DNA of 64,000 bases from Undaria pinnatifida (GCA_012845835.1 JABAKD010000005.1:13267205-13331204); one strand, 5' to 3'. Positions 40,876 to 52,805 are shown, counted from the stretch's first letter. The notes: generated by a model from the letters alone, not told the origin. Translations and numbers: made by a program.

Positions 40876-42810
40876 CGGGAAAATTCCCGAGGAGTACCCT
40901 GAAAAAAACGAGCATCATAGCCGAATAGCCGGCAAGAGTGGTATGCACGTACTTAAATTGTGCCCTGCCTACTAAATTTACTGCCCAACAGAGTGAACCG
41001 ATTTCAACTACAACAGCAAAGCAAGTACGTCAAAGCTAGGAGAGCGAAGAGGAACACCTACAAGCACCGTCGTTTTGCCGATTGCATGTAGCAGGTGCTA
41101 TTTTTGCGCTATTTTTTTCAACGCTATCATACACTGCGTTCCTTCAAAATTCGTGTTGACACTCACTCTGTTTTTTTACGGGCAGACGTCCTCCACTTCT
41201 CTGCCACACCCCACATGTTACGGAGGTACACGGTGATTTCTTATAAGTGACGTGTGTGTGCTTGTTCTCCTCTACTAATGCTGTTGCAGGAGGTTGTGTC
41301 TGATGCAGCTCGTGGAGACGAGGTGCATATCCCCTATTTCCCTGCTACGTATGCCTTCCTACTCTGTAAAAATCCCAAACTTTGAAGTATGTTAAAAAAT
41401 CGGCCAAAAATCGGCTAGACTTCCCGATATAAAATATATATCGGATCAAGATGAGTTTCGACAAAATATTTGATCTCGCAGCTGGGGTGTATTTTCATTT
41501 TTTATAATATATCGGATCGTCCGATACATCGAAAAACATCGGTACCGACACACAGCCCTACCATTTAGGGAGTGGGTGCTAAAAGGGTCAAGTCTCGAAT
41601 GCTCTTATCCTGGGCGCTTTTAAATCGGGGTGACCACTGCAATGGCTTTACTGAGTGTCTGGTATGTTACGGGTGGTGGGATCGGTAAAACTCGACCCCA
41701 GAGCTACCGGTGAGCCTAACCCCAACCCTTTGGAGGGCTCGAGGTCGGCAGGGGCGGTCGCGCGCTCCGCCACGCGTTTTCGGAGGAGATAAGAAAAAAA
41801 AACGGACGGCCGAACGGCCAGTCTCGACCATTAAGTGCAACGACCGGCACGATTTGTATGTGCATACCCGCCCTGCACTTGGGGCTAGCCGTGTGTGTTA
41901 AGAATCCCCCCAGAACACGAGCCTGGCGTTCTCTTTTTAAGAGATATTTCTTATTCGTGGGTCTACACCTGAGAGTACGTCTTTGCGGTAGAGGTCCCTC
42001 TACCGTGCCGGTTGCCCGCTAAAGTGCCTTTGAAGCCGCCCTAGGCACAGATGGGAACAAGTAGTAGTGGCAGCATGCGGAGTAGTGCCTAGTGCCGGTT
42101 GCCGATATAGTGCCGGCGTTTCCCTTTATCGTGCACATACCACACTATAAGAGGGACCACTACTGCTTTGTATGAACTGTAATTTACCAGCAGTACCAGC
42201 AGTTCATCTGAAACATCCCGTAACAGCAGGGTAGCGTTAGGTTCAACAATACCAGCTACACAGACTACAAGAATCTCCTATTTTGGCTGAGGCTCCCGTC
42301 TTAATATCTCTCCGATTTCAGCTGAAATGCTTGTATCCACATTCTTATTCAGCGAAAGGGTGCAAAACGCCAAATTCTCACAAACCGTAAGCTAAATTTG
42401 CAAAGGCGTTCAAAACTCTTTCTTCTTTTCGCAAAAAAAGGCGTGCACACGACCATTTCTTCTTGAGCGGTTGTTGTCAAGATGGCATATACCAGGTATC
42501 ATTTACATGCATGTTTCACTTACAGCAGTAAATATACATGGCATGCTTGAAGAGGGAAACGCATTTTTTTTGGCGAAATATTTTCAAAAATTTGCAAAAA
42601 TGTCTTTAAAAAAAACATCAGGTCACTTGTGAGGTCGATTTTGGAGAGAAAAGGCAGCTTGGTTGGGAGCCTGATCTGGCCTTGGGTGGTGTATGGGCAG
42701 TCTCTCACTTTTCTGGGCTGCAGTGCAATGTCGAAAATTCTCATCTGCCGATTCCTTGTAATTCCCCAAGTTCTAATTACTATTTTTCCTTCTCGAGTTC
42801 AGCACAAATG
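40876..42810. other. No gene recognised
   Basis: Unassigned sequence with one small AT-rich dispersed element near 41445-41515 (AAGATGAGTTTCGACAAAAT) and TAGTGCCGG words at 42.06-42.13 kb. Confidence 0.45.
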
Positions 42811-43618
42811 CTTAGGCCATTTCTTACACAGTCGGATTCCGCCAGTCGAAAACGGCCCTTCTCGACTGGACATTTTTCCGACTGGATTCTTCCTGTCCTT
42901 TTTCTTATCGTCAGTCGTCAGTCGAGTCGATTCTATAGTTTTTGTGCTCTTCCTAAAGGCGGTGGGTGTGAGGGAGTACTGCTGTATGGCAGTCGAAAAT
43001 CGGTTGGCAGCTCTGTGCCTCGCGCGTTCCCCGCGAGCAACGCGTGCTTCGCGCGCGACGAACTTTCGTCCAAGCGGGTTGGTGCCGATGGGCTTAGCCA
43101 AAAACCGCCAAAGCTACGTTCGTGGCGTTGCACTCAGCCGAGAGCCGCCAAAGCTACAGCAGGCGTAGCCGTTGTGGACAAAGTTGCATCGATATAGCGC
43201 GCTACTGCTGCCGTGTGATACACCCTGCTGGCGAGCGGAGCTCGGAGTGCGCCACCGCTGACTTGCGGCGAGAAGCAACAGCAGTGATAGCCAAGGCAGC
43301 GTCGGCGCTGTTGTATGATACTGCTGTGTGGTACCTGGTATGGGTGTTGTGTGGGCGTATGGGTGTGTGTTTTGTGGTGGGATGAGCGATGCCATGGGTT
43401 AAAAAAACAGGTGTAACACTTTTTCGACGGAGTTTTCGACTGGCAGATCCAGTCGAAAAAGTCAAGTTTTTCGACTGGATCCCCCTGTCGGAAAGTCAGT
43501 CGAAAAAAGTCGAGCCGAAAAAGCCCTTTTTCGACTGTATAATAAAGCCCGATTTGGGCTTCAGTCGAAGAAGGCCGTTTTCGACTGACAAATCCGACTG
43601 CGTAAGAAATGGCCTTAG
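42811..43618. mobile_element. 808-bp foldback element rich in GTCGAAAA motifs
   Basis: The left end CTTAGGCCATTTCTTAC and the right end (its near reverse complement) define inverted arms of about 60-130 bp. Both arms contain repeated TTTTCGACTGG/CCAGTCGAAAA words. The core (42960-43400) is GC-rich with short open frames of unknown origin. Flanks share ACAAA at slightly different offsets; no clean target duplication. Confidence 0.65.
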
Positions 43619-44107
43619 CTACAAAGCCTCAAGTTCCGCAAAATCTCAGCCTAAAATTCTCAATGATCAAATTGTTGACATCTGTCGCGTACTGTACTCG
43701 TAGCGGGGAGGGCATGACACGGCGGACAGCCTTTTCCACGGCTTTACGTGGCGCTGATCATAAAAAAGATACAGCTTGCAAAGATGAGTTTCGATGAAAT
43801 CTTCGATCTTACAGCTGGAGTGCATTTTAATTTTTTATTGTATATATATATCAGTTATCCGTGTTCCTTCGAGTCCTCCGGAATATGGGTTTGACGTCAT
43901 TGCTTTGCTGTTTCTTGCAAGGCTCCCCTTCGAAGCTGGGGTGAGGGGGTGTCTAACTCCTCCCAAAAGGCATTTTGGAACTCATGGGACCTGGAACGGA
44001 ATAACATAGGGCTTGCTGGTGATTGGTTATCAAATCGAACAGATTCTAATGATAGGGTTCCCACCGTGACCGTGAGTTTTGGAAGAGGAACAAGCCCCAA
44101 ACAGTTG

Positions 44108-44245
44108 TTGTTGTTGTTGTTGTTGTTGTTGTCGTCGTCGTTGTTGTTGTTGTCGAATTAACTCGCATGATCAAGTACGTGGTCACAGGACAGGCTCCAG
44201 TCATTCTGGAGTGGAGGAATACCCCAGGAAGAAAAAAAAAACATA
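44108..44245 (-). mobile_element. SINE-2 copy, inverted
   Basis: (GTT)n tail, then AACTCGCATGATCAAGTACG and CCAGTCATTCTGGAGTGG, the reverse complement of the 51.3-kb copy. Confidence 0.65.
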
Positions 44246-44249
44246 AACA

Positions 44250-45220
44250 AAACCAAAAGTGGTACACGCATATATCAGTATGAAATATTTACGAAGCTAA
44301 ACCGAACGGCCCACTTGGAACGAGATTTACGGCACTGATAGGTGCTGGGAGCGTTGCTTCATACGCTGGAGGCCCACGAGGGTATGGGTGCACATGGGAT
44401 GACATAGGACTCACGGGGTGGAGCATATGTGGACGCCGTAGGCTCGCCCGCGGCAGGAGCCACGCGATGCCGCCATGGCTTGACCAGGACCCTCACGAGG
44501 CAAAAGACCGGGTCGCGAACGAGGCTCTGGCGATATAGTGTCGGGCAAAAGTGTGGACCAGATATTCGTAGAGGCTTCAGTAGTCCTCATCGCGCGACGA
44601 CAGCAATATCACAACTTCTAGATTCGTCCCGAGGGTGTCACTTGGATGGAGAGCGTCGTCTTCTGTGAGGCATGCTTTTTGAGGTACAATTGCGTGCAAA
44701 GCCGTTCTCTGTGTCAGAAGCACTCGCTGCCCACGTGATCATACCCCTGCCGGGGCGTCAAGCTGGACGGGTCCCGCCGCAAAAAAAAAAAGTTGAGAGC
44801 TATTATCTGTTCGGGTCCCAGTTGACCAGCATGCACAAGTTCACATCCGACCCGAACAGGCTGGAATGGAACGAACTAATAATGCTAACAACCTCGTTCC
44901 ATTCCAACCGTTCTAACGAGGTCGAAAACAGCTAAGACACGCCCTGACGCAAAAATGACCATTTTCATTTACGATTCAGAGGGAGGAGCGTGAAATAATA
45001 GTGGATCAAGTATTAGGTTCGGAAAAAACAAAACAAAACATTCCAAGGGTATTGGGGTTTATAGCTAAGGCCCGCCACTAAGATTTTTGGGCGGCGTTGA
45101 GGGCCGATGCATTATTTGGTGTGCACACACCAGCTGTAGTTTGTTATTGCTCTGAGTCCTCTTCAGCTAGTCCTCTTCCACCGTTGCATCGAGTTAGTTA
45201 GTTGCATCGAGGTTTTTCTG
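44250..45220. other. No gene recognised
   Basis: Short frames only. A small inverted pair GAATGGAACGA/TCGTTCCATTC lies at 44864-44908. Confidence 0.4.
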
Positions 45221-45230
45221 GGCAACTTAC

Positions 45231-45309
45231 GGCTGGTTGTGATGCCTCCAACCGCGGTACGACGGTACATAGCCAGCATGAGCCAGGCCGGGAACACAAA
45301 CAACAAACT
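45231..45309 (-). CDS. Candidate exon with membrane helix, gene unknown
   Basis: 79 nt between a good acceptor (TGTGTCTTCCAG) and a good donor (GCC|GTAAGTTG). It encodes SLLFVFPAWLMLAMYRRT, a membrane helix followed by positive charges. Same strand as the polycystin gene and 10 kb 5' of it; it could be an upstream exon of that gene or belong to another membrane protein. No family recognised. Confidence 0.4.
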
Positions 45310-45989
45310 CTGGAAGACACAGACAAACTAAAGCGGTCGGAGGTTTTGGGGATCGAGTAGAAACGGGAAAAATAGACGCGAAAGGCAACAACAGTAGCGT
45401 AGTCAGGAATCTCTCGTGGGCCGCAGCGATCAACGTAGAGGAGGCATCCGCAGTGCCGGAGGACAGAAAACTGGAAGCTCTCGCAACTGCCATGAGGTAC
45501 GTATGACGTCGCCTCAAACCCCCATCACCATACGGTAGGCTCTTCGGCGACAGAACGCTGGCAGCTATGATATGTATGTACGGCGCCGGGTAGCCCCACG
45601 TACGAGCACCGCGTTAGCTCTACGTTATGTAGCTCTACGTACATACCAGGTACCTGGTGCCAAGCACCTGGCAGGTACCTGGTGTCAAGTACCTGGCGTG
45701 AACAAAGCAGCGCGTAGGCCAATAAGTCAAGAGACGGTACCGTGACCGACGACATATTTTCCAATAATTTACCTTGACTGACATCAAACTACTAGGTTTT
45801 AGTGTGGAACAATCGGTTTTAGACCCTTGATTGGACCGTTGGACGTTTTCCCTTGACTGACTGCCTCCTGGCAGCTTTGATGCACGGGACGCCTACCGTA
45901 CGGTCACAGGGATAAAAATACGGCGTCGTCTAACTCCCATCGTGATAAGAGTAGAGCTTGCGCAAGTCCCACACTACCCGGAAAGATGA

Positions 45990-46263
45990 CATTCCGGGTG
46001 GCTATCTCCACCGAACCTGACCCTCAGGGGACAGGCCGGGTCGACATACACACGCACCCGTATACAACGGCAGCTTGCGCTGCCGGGGTTGTAACGAGGA
46101 CCAATGATAGGGACAGCTTACGCTATACCTACAATGGGACTCGAAGGGTGCGCCAGCTAGCGTTGGGCTGCGAAAGCAACTGAGTTAAATCGACACACGA
46201 CGCGTATGAAAACACGCGGAAGTGTGGTGAGCTAAAGCTGTATTTTTCCCCATCCGCCGGAGG

Positions 46264-46304
<41 letters not shown>

Positions 46305-46305
46305 T
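45990..46305 (+). mobile_element. SINE-3 copy with poly-A tail
   Basis: GGCTATCTCCACCGAACCTG.. body through CCATCCGCCGGAGGATAA and about 38 A. Shares nearly the whole body with 24308-24600, which instead ends in (AAT)n. Confidence 0.6.
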
Positions 46306-46389
46306 TACTCTCCCCAGCATCTACAACAGCGATTGTTTGTTGGTTATATAGCACTACCCACTGAGCTACTCAGTCAAGTTGTTGGTTAT

Positions 46390-46712
46390 TCTTTTCTCTT
46401 TTTTTTTTCTTCTCACACTTTTACTTTCCAGCTTCTGGACAAGCCGTGGTCACAGGTGTCGTCCCTTCTCCCCCCCGGTTCTTGCCTTCAATTTTTATCC
46501 CGCATAGGGTTCAGCAATCCCACTGCTCGTCAGTTTTTCATCGAGTGTTGCTAACTCACGCTCTCGCGCTTTCCGCAAGTCAATTTGTGCACAAGAAATA
46601 GTGTTCCAACGATTTTATACGAGTATGCACTCGGCGGGGCTCGAACTCACGAAACTGACCTAAACCAGGCTCGAGGATAACCTGATACGCCACCGGGGCG
46701 ACCGGCTATTAC
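46390..46712 (-). mobile_element. SINE-1 copy
   Basis: Complete reverse-complement copy with T-rich start (poly-A tail) at 46398 and tRNA-like head ending CCACCGGGGCGACCGGC near 46706. Confidence 0.72.
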
Positions 46713-46745
46713 ATAGCACTATGATACCCACTGAGCTACTGGTTC

Positions 46746-47717
46746 GGGCCCGAATTAACGAGGAACTTGCCACATCGAATTTCGATTTTTTTTTAGAATT
46801 GAATTTAATTTGTATCTGATTGGTCAAAAAGTGAATCACCAAGCAGGCATTCTCAGAATTATTACGAAAAATCAAATTCACTACGAGGTACGCCGTTCCT
46901 TGATAAGGGCCCAGACTAACCAAGAGCACGGAAAATCGTAATTCGGTTTTTCGTTTTTTATTTCATGAAAAATAACGAAAAATTCAACTCTGCTTCTAAT
47001 CAAGGAACGGCGTAGTGCGTTCTAGAAAATAAAAAATCCGAAAATCGCCAAAGGGTCAACGAACACCCGTGGACAACGACCGAGGCGAGCGATGGCTCGC
47101 GTCCTCCCCGGAGCGCCGCGGCTAGCGGCAGATTGTTTTGGCCGGCAGCGGCTTGAAGGCTATGGCTCTAGGCGTCTCTTGGATGGGCTGGCGCCACCCC
47201 GCCGCCCGATACGGGCAGCAGCGACGGGGATATATAGCGGTCGAACTTCTGAGCGAAGTAATGATGTGGTAGTTGGTCGTGTAACTTTCGAGGTGCAGGG
47301 CGACGAAAAACTGGGTTTGCGGCGGTCTCGATTGCTTTCGAAGCGTCGCAGGCGGTCTACGCTGTGCTTAGGACCTTCGAAGGCCGCGCTGCGGTTCCTC
47401 CGGTGGTTCTACCCCTCGCAATGATGGCTTCTCGCCTCTCAATCAGCCGACGACACGGCACCATTTCGCGTGGCCGGCTTCGGTTACATGGTACATGCCA
47501 TGCCTAGGTGGACAAACTCCCCAAACTGAATTTCGATTTTCGACTAAATTCGACCGCGAAAGTATTTTCCTACTTTTTTGTTGAATTTCATTTTTCATAA
47601 TAATTCTGAGAATGCCTGGTTGGTGATTCATTTTTTGACCCATCAGATGCAAATAAAATTCAATTATAACAAAAAAATCGAAATTCGATTGGGCAAGTTC
47701 CTCGTTAATTCGGGCCC
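46746..47717. mobile_element. Non-autonomous DNA transposon with ~140-bp TIRs
   Basis: Starts GGGCCCGAATTAACGAGGAA and ends with its reverse complement. Homology of the inverted arms extends to about 46890 and 47575. A smaller hairpin element is nested at 46888-47018 (ACGCCGTTCCTTGAT inverted). The GC-rich core 47060-47450 contains a 110-codon frame at 47092-47424 without recognised domains. No clear target duplication. Confidence 0.7.
47092..47424 (+). CDS. Hypothetical ORF inside the TIR element
   Basis: 110 codons, ATG to stop, Arg/Leu/Ala-rich, no motif recognised. It lies in the GC-rich core of an AT-flanked inverted-repeat element, so its openness may simply reflect base composition. 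Probably not a functional gene. Confidence 0.15.
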   Translation: MARVLPGAPRLAADCFGRQRLEGYGSRRLLDGLAPPRRPIRAAATGIYSGRTSERSNDVVVGRVTFEVQGDEKLGLRRSRLLSKRRRRSTLCLGPSKAALRFLRWFYPSQ

Positions 47718-48359
47718 TAAGAAGCAGAGTTGAATTTTTCGTGTATTTTTCATGAGATGAAAAAAAAAATACAGATTTCCGATTTTCTGTGCTCTTCGTT
47801 AGTCTGGCCCCTGATTAGAAGCAGAGTTGAATTTTTCGTGTATTTTTCATGAAACAAGAAGAAAAAATCGAAATACGATTCTCGGAGCTCTTTAATCTGG
47901 GCCTCAGAGCTAATCGTACAACCAACAGGACCTACTGATTAACTTAAGGGAAATTGACAAAATCGGGTACACCCGGGTGGTTTCTGAACAAAATCGGGTA
48001 CCTTTTTTTCCGCGACGGGGCGCGCTTACGTACGCCTGCAAAACGCCTCCAAATCGCCTTCTGGCGCCTGAACTCACTGCGCCTTGTGTACGCGCAGCAC
48101 CCCAAACCGTTTTTTATGGGTTTTGTCATGATTGTTCGATTCGGTCAACTCATCCCGCACACCGCGCACTAATACTTTGCAGGTCACGCATGCACGCATG
48201 CAAGCATTTTTGGTTGGTCTATAGCATCAGATTATTATTCATTGCACGTGTCAAATGATGCTTTCCATTGATCTTATAGCACCTGTGGTAGATACCACGA
48301 GTAGACAGATTACCTTGCTGCTTGGTACTATGATGTCGCACATTTCTCTCTCTTTTTAT

Positions 48360-48560
48360 GGGAACGAACACATACTACCGCAAACACATGCTGTACTGCG
48401 AACACATTCATTCTGTACAGCAAACACCTACTGCGAACACGTACTCAATAACGCGAACATATATATACCGTGATGCGAACACATACTACTACTGTACTGC
48501 GAGCACATACTGTGCTGCGAACACGTACTGGACTGCTAACACATACTGCGAACGCATACA
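48360..48560. repeat. ~15-bp minisatellite CTGCGAACACATACT
   Basis: About ten irregular units inside the 2.0-kb foldback element. Confidence 0.75.
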
Positions 48561-48782
48561 CACACGCAACAGCTGTACTACGAAGTACAAGTAGTTTTGT
48601 TGAGTTGTACGAAGTACTTCGAAGCACCCCACCGCAATACATGCTCCGGGGAAGGGAGGATACATACGTCCCTTATTTTTTCGGCAAAACACGAAGTTCT
48701 CCGAAAACAGGCACCCTAAGGCTCGTCTGACGCGTGTTGTTGTGAGGACCAAATCACCAACAGTGGACCGTCTCTACATATA

Positions 48783-49098
48783 CCGGTCGCCCCGGTGGCG
48801 TATCAGGTTATCCTCGAGCCTGGTATAGGTCAGTTTCGTGAGTTCGAGCCCCGCCGAGTGCATACTCGTATAAACTCGTTGGGACTTTTTCTTGTGGACA
48901 AATTGACTTGCGGAAAGCGCGAGAGCGTGAGTTAGCAACATTCGATGTACAATCGACGAGCAGTGGGATTGCTGAACCCTATGCGCGACAAAAATTGAAG
49001 GCAAGAACCGGGGAGGAGAAGGGATGACACCTGTGACCACGGCTTGTCCAGAAGCTGGAAAGTGAAAGTGTGCTAAAAAAAAAAAAAAAAAAAAAAAA
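48783..49098 (+). mobile_element. SINE-1 (tRNA-derived) with poly-A tail
   Basis: The 5' part GGTCGCCCCGGTGGCGTATC resembles a tRNA A box (TGGCGTATCAGG) and about 40 bases on GTTCGAGCC fits the B box. The body ends CAGAAGCTGGAAAGTGAAAG and a run of A. Such elements are made by RNA polymerase III and moved by a LINE. Confidence 0.75.
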
Positions 49099-49955
49099 CA
49101 TATACGAGTTGGTTAGTTGTGGGGACGGGGGAACTCTATGCTGTAGTTGAGTGGATACCCGCGGCCATGTGAGTTTAGTTTGCACATTTGACCTTTTCAC
49201 TTGTGCGCCTTCTTCCGTATTATGCGTTTTCAGGCGGGAAAGCGTAGTATTTCCCTGACGAATTTTGATTTCACTTGGTTTTTCGGATCTTTCTAGGGCT
49301 CCAGCACCTTTGTGTGACCACGGGCTCTAGATTTTTGACAAGAGTTAATGTGAGAAAACAACAAACAACAATATGGTCTTGTCTTTTCGTCCTAGCGCCG
49401 GATCTTGGTTGGGTGTCGCCGGATCTTGGTTGGGTGTCCGCGCTCACCGCCATGCCACCATTCTTCGCAGTGCGGTTGCATCGGGGCTGGATCTTTGTGG
49501 GCCAGGAAGTTAGCAGTGCTGCTGTGGTCGAATGACAGTCGCCAAGTTGCTAGTTGTGTGCGGGATCTTCCACAGCTGGGTTGCGGGGAGATGTCGTCCG
49601 TTTCCGTGTCTCCGCGGGTGTTGCAAGTGAACAAAAACGGGTGCAGTATGGCCGAAATCGGGTAGTTGATAAAATCGAAGCACAGGGCGGGGTATACCCG
49701 GTGTGTTCCTGAACAAAATCGGGTTGTCCGTCGAGAGCACTTTTTGGGGGCCGTCATTGGCGCCGTTTTGAGGGTTCGAACGCCGAAAAAACGGTTTGGG
49801 GTGCTGCGCGTACACAAGGCGCAGTGAGTTCAGGCGCCAGAAGGCGATTTGGAGGCGTTTTGCAGGCGTACGTAAGCGCGCCCCGTCGCGGAAAAAAAGG
49901 TACCCGATTTTGTTCAGAAACCACCCGGGTGTACCCGATTTTGTCAATTTCCCGC

Positions 49956-50161
49956 CTTCTAATGGCCGTCACAAGATAGCATAAGACCGCCCTGACTTCT
50001 TCGCCATGTTGCGTTCTCTCCCAGGTGTCATTGATGATGGACGTGATACCCTCTGGCTGTAGGAGTGGACGTGATACCATCATCAATGACACCTGGGAGA
50101 GAACGCAACATGGCGAAGAAGTCAGGGCGGTCTTATGCTATCTTGTGACGGCCATTAGAAG
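49956..50161. repeat. Perfect 85-bp inverted repeat with 36-bp loop
   Basis: Arms 49956-50040 and 50077-50161 are exact reverse complements by eye. The loop begins and ends with the same TGGACGTGATACC-type sequence. The right arm is the 3' untranslated part of the LINE fragment at 50.2-50.85 kb; the left arm is its inverted copy. Such a structure would form a strong cruciform or RNA hairpin. Confidence 0.9.
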
Positions 50162-50162
50162 G

Positions 50163-50850
50163 CCCACAACTTCCAATATGATGATGGCCAAACCCAGACT
50201 TCAGTCTCTTGGGCATGACGCTCCCCCTTCCCCCCCTCCCCCCTCCCCCCCTCCACCGGTCCCCTTCCCTTCCCCCTCCCTTCCCCCTCCCCCCGGCTGC
50301 TTAGAGATGCCGACGGTGGATGGCGCTGCTGCAGCCTTTGCGCGTCGCTCTGCAGCTTTGCGTCTCTCCGTTTCATGCCAATTCCGCACGAACAACTCGG
50401 CTCCCTCCTCTACTCTTCGAAAACATCTACCAGCCTTCTGAGCAGCCTTTCGCCACCCTTCGAATTTCATTCCAAAGACCGACATATCCTCCTTCAGATG
50501 ATCCATCCAGTCTTTCTCTTGCCCCCCTGAGTAGCCCTTACCCCCAACAAACTCCCCAAACATCACCCTCTGTGGCAGTCGCTCCTCCCCCATACGTGCC
50601 ACGAATCCCGCAAACAAAATCCTCCGTTTGCGCACTATCGCCTCAACGCTCTCGGGATCTGTCTGGGCAAGCGCGTCGGCGTACGATAGGGTGTGGTCGC
50701 CGCGCTTCCGTTCCCGCCATCCAAGGCATCGGAGGAGCATGGAGCGGTGAACCCGTCGTAGCCTGTCATAGTCACGCTTCTTCGGGCTCCACGTCATGCA
50801 ACCGTACAGCAGTGTCTCGACCACCCCAATGCCATCCTTAGCCAGTTCCT
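50163..50850 (-). pseudogene. LINE fragment: region after the reverse transcriptase, C-terminus
   Basis: The minus-strand frame starts ETLLYGCMTWSPKKRDYDR, the L-L-Y-G-C-x-T-W motif that follows the RT domain in many non-LTR elements, then SYADALAQTDPESVEAIVRK, and ends in a Gly/Glu-rich low-complexity tail. No RT motifs A-C or start codon are present: the copy is 5'-truncated near 50850, where a pyrimidine tract begins. Its 3' untranslated part continues to about 50077 and is mirrored as a hairpin. This is a different lineage from the 59.1-kb LINE. Confidence 0.8.
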
Positions 50851-50867
50851 AGGGTCTGCTAGTATGA

Positions 50868-51060
50868 CATTTTTCCTTCTTTTTTTTTTCTTTTTTTTTT
50901 TCTTTTCTTTTTTCCTTGCCTTGCTTCCTCTTGTCTTGTCTTTTCTTGCTTTTCTTGTCTCTTTCTTCTCTTTTCTTGCCTTTTTCGTTTTGTTTCGTTT
51001 TCTTCTCTTTTTTTCCCTTCCTTTATCTTCTTTTCTTTTCTTTGTTTATTTTCTCCAATT
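50868..51060. repeat. Polypyrimidine tract (CTTTT)n
   Basis: About 190 bases almost free of purines on the plus strand, starting where the LINE fragment is truncated. Confidence 0.85.
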
Positions 51061-51269
51061 GACTTACGCCTGTCGGGCGTATGCGTAGTGATAGATACTA
51101 CGTGTAATATATACGTGGTAGTCTTCGTTGGGTGGCAATCGGAATAGTTGGTTTCTCCAGGCGTGAGTAATGAGACGTATGCACCGGCATGGACCTGGCA
51201 CATCGTAGACTGACTCCCGATTTCACTTTTATATGTTTCTGGTGGAGGCATGAATTGCGTCAGCTGTGA

Positions 51270-51383
51270 TATATGCGTGCACCACCTTGGGTTGTGTGTG
51301 TTTTTCCCTGGGGTATTCCTCAGCTCCAGAGTGACTGGAGCCTGTCCTGTGACCACGGACTTGATTATGCGAGTTAATGTGAG

Positions 51384-51471
<88 letters not shown>

Positions 51472-51472
51472 C
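51270..51472 (+). mobile_element. SINE-2 with (AAC)n tail
   Basis: Body CCTGGGGTATTCCTCAGCTC..TGACTGGAGCCTGTCCTGTG..GCGAGTTAATGTGAGAAC followed by about 27 AAC units (51388-51470). An inverted copy lies at 44110-44240 and a fragment at 49300-49375, all with the same tail start. Confidence 0.65.
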
Positions 51473-51479
51473 TGCTGCT

Positions 51480-52800
51480 GCAGCGTAGCTATACGTTAGC
51501 TCTAGGTACGTATCTGGTGCCAAGTATGAGCACAGCAAGCAGTGCAAGGCCACAATGTACGACGTTTTGTTCTTAATCCCATAATGAAGTCCTTCCTCGC
51601 GAGAACATTGACAGTTAGAGTGATCGTACAGCACAACGCAGCTCTATGATGCGACGTACCTGTTACGTAATTAACAAGCAGGTAAAAGGTGATACATGGG
51701 ATACATACAAATATGACACTGGAGATGATGGGAAATACTGGAGATGTGAATACAGCGAGTATGGGACAAAAAAAGCGCACGCCAGATCAAAATATTCCGC
51801 AAGGTTGTAAACAGCGCATGCGCTACGCCAGGTGAAGTACAACAGCACGCAATACCAGGTATTCTTATCACATAGCAGTACGAGCAGCACTACCACCATA
51901 GATTGCACCGAAAGCTCTTCCTGCTGTATTGGTTGTACTGCGCAATCGACCATAATCGTAATACTGCCTGTCATCGTCACAACGAAGTACATCGTACCTC
52001 CATCCCCATCGGCGAGCTGCACGCTCCCTGCCGCTCTTCACCCCGTCTCCGGTCAGCCGGCGTAGCGAAGCCGAGCTCATGCGTGCGTCCACCCCTTTCT
52101 TGTTCGCCTCATCCGCAAGCGGGGCGTTGAAGAACCACGACGACCGCCTCATCACGGAGAGCGGTGTCGGCGCACCTCACCAAGCTCAACCCCAAGGAGT
52201 CTGAGAGAGGTAAAAACAAAGTATGTTTGTATGTTTTTAAAAAATGAAGGAGTTGCAACATCGAACTCGGCATGTTTTTGAAGGGGCTTCTCAAGATACT
52301 TCAGATCCAGAGAGAGATGTAAATCTTTTTTGGTCTGTTTTCCTGTTTCACCTGTCGTTGCACGCCCCAAGGTTTCTCTTGCCATGAACCCATACCATTG
52401 CCCCTTACCTATGGTGGGCTGTGACATAAGGGAGAGCCCATTATGCCATAGCCCATAGCCCCTCACAAACTAAAAAAATGGGCGCCTCAGAATCGAAGGC
52501 TTTCTGGTCTATACCGGGAAATCGTGGGCTGTGAAACCCCCCCCGTTCTTCCGAGCGCTGCACGGTCGCCTCGTGTCTCGAAACAGGGCAACGTTGATGA
52601 ATCATCTGGAAAAGTTCATACCATAGGCTAGCCTTGTGCACGATCCGCGAGCTATGTAATTTTTGGCTATTCTCTGACTGCAGAAATTGTTTTTTTTGTC
52701 TGAGCTGAAAAGCTCAGAGCCGGCCTTGACGGGTGCTTTCTCCGCTCATTGCTTGGTACACAATACAAGCCGATCTTCACGCGAGTAGGCGCGTCCCTAT
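51480..52800. other. No gene recognised
   Basis: A GC-richer stretch 51980-52190 is open in several frames but lacks a motif; the rest is unassigned. Confidence 0.4.
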
Positions 52801-52805
52801 GATAC

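Larger units (their letters stand above)
47948..49953. mobile_element. 2.0-kb foldback element with identical 168-bp inverted arms
   Basis: Arms 47948-48115 and 49786-49953 match base for base when reverse-complemented (starts GGGAAATTGACAAAATCGGG). A third, diverged partial arm copy lies at about 49670-49735. The interior holds a 15-bp minisatellite, a SINE-1 copy and unrecognised sequence; no transposase was found, so it is probably non-autonomous. Arm identity suggests a recent origin or gene conversion. Confidence 0.8.

Noticed and set aside
48783..48860. tRNA gene
   Set aside because: A- and B-box-like words are present but the cloverleaf does not fold cleanly and the same sequence is repeated with a shared body and A tail, so it is a SINE.
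51374..51634. Leu-rich membrane protein
   Set aside because: Translation of the (AAC)n tail of SINE-2.
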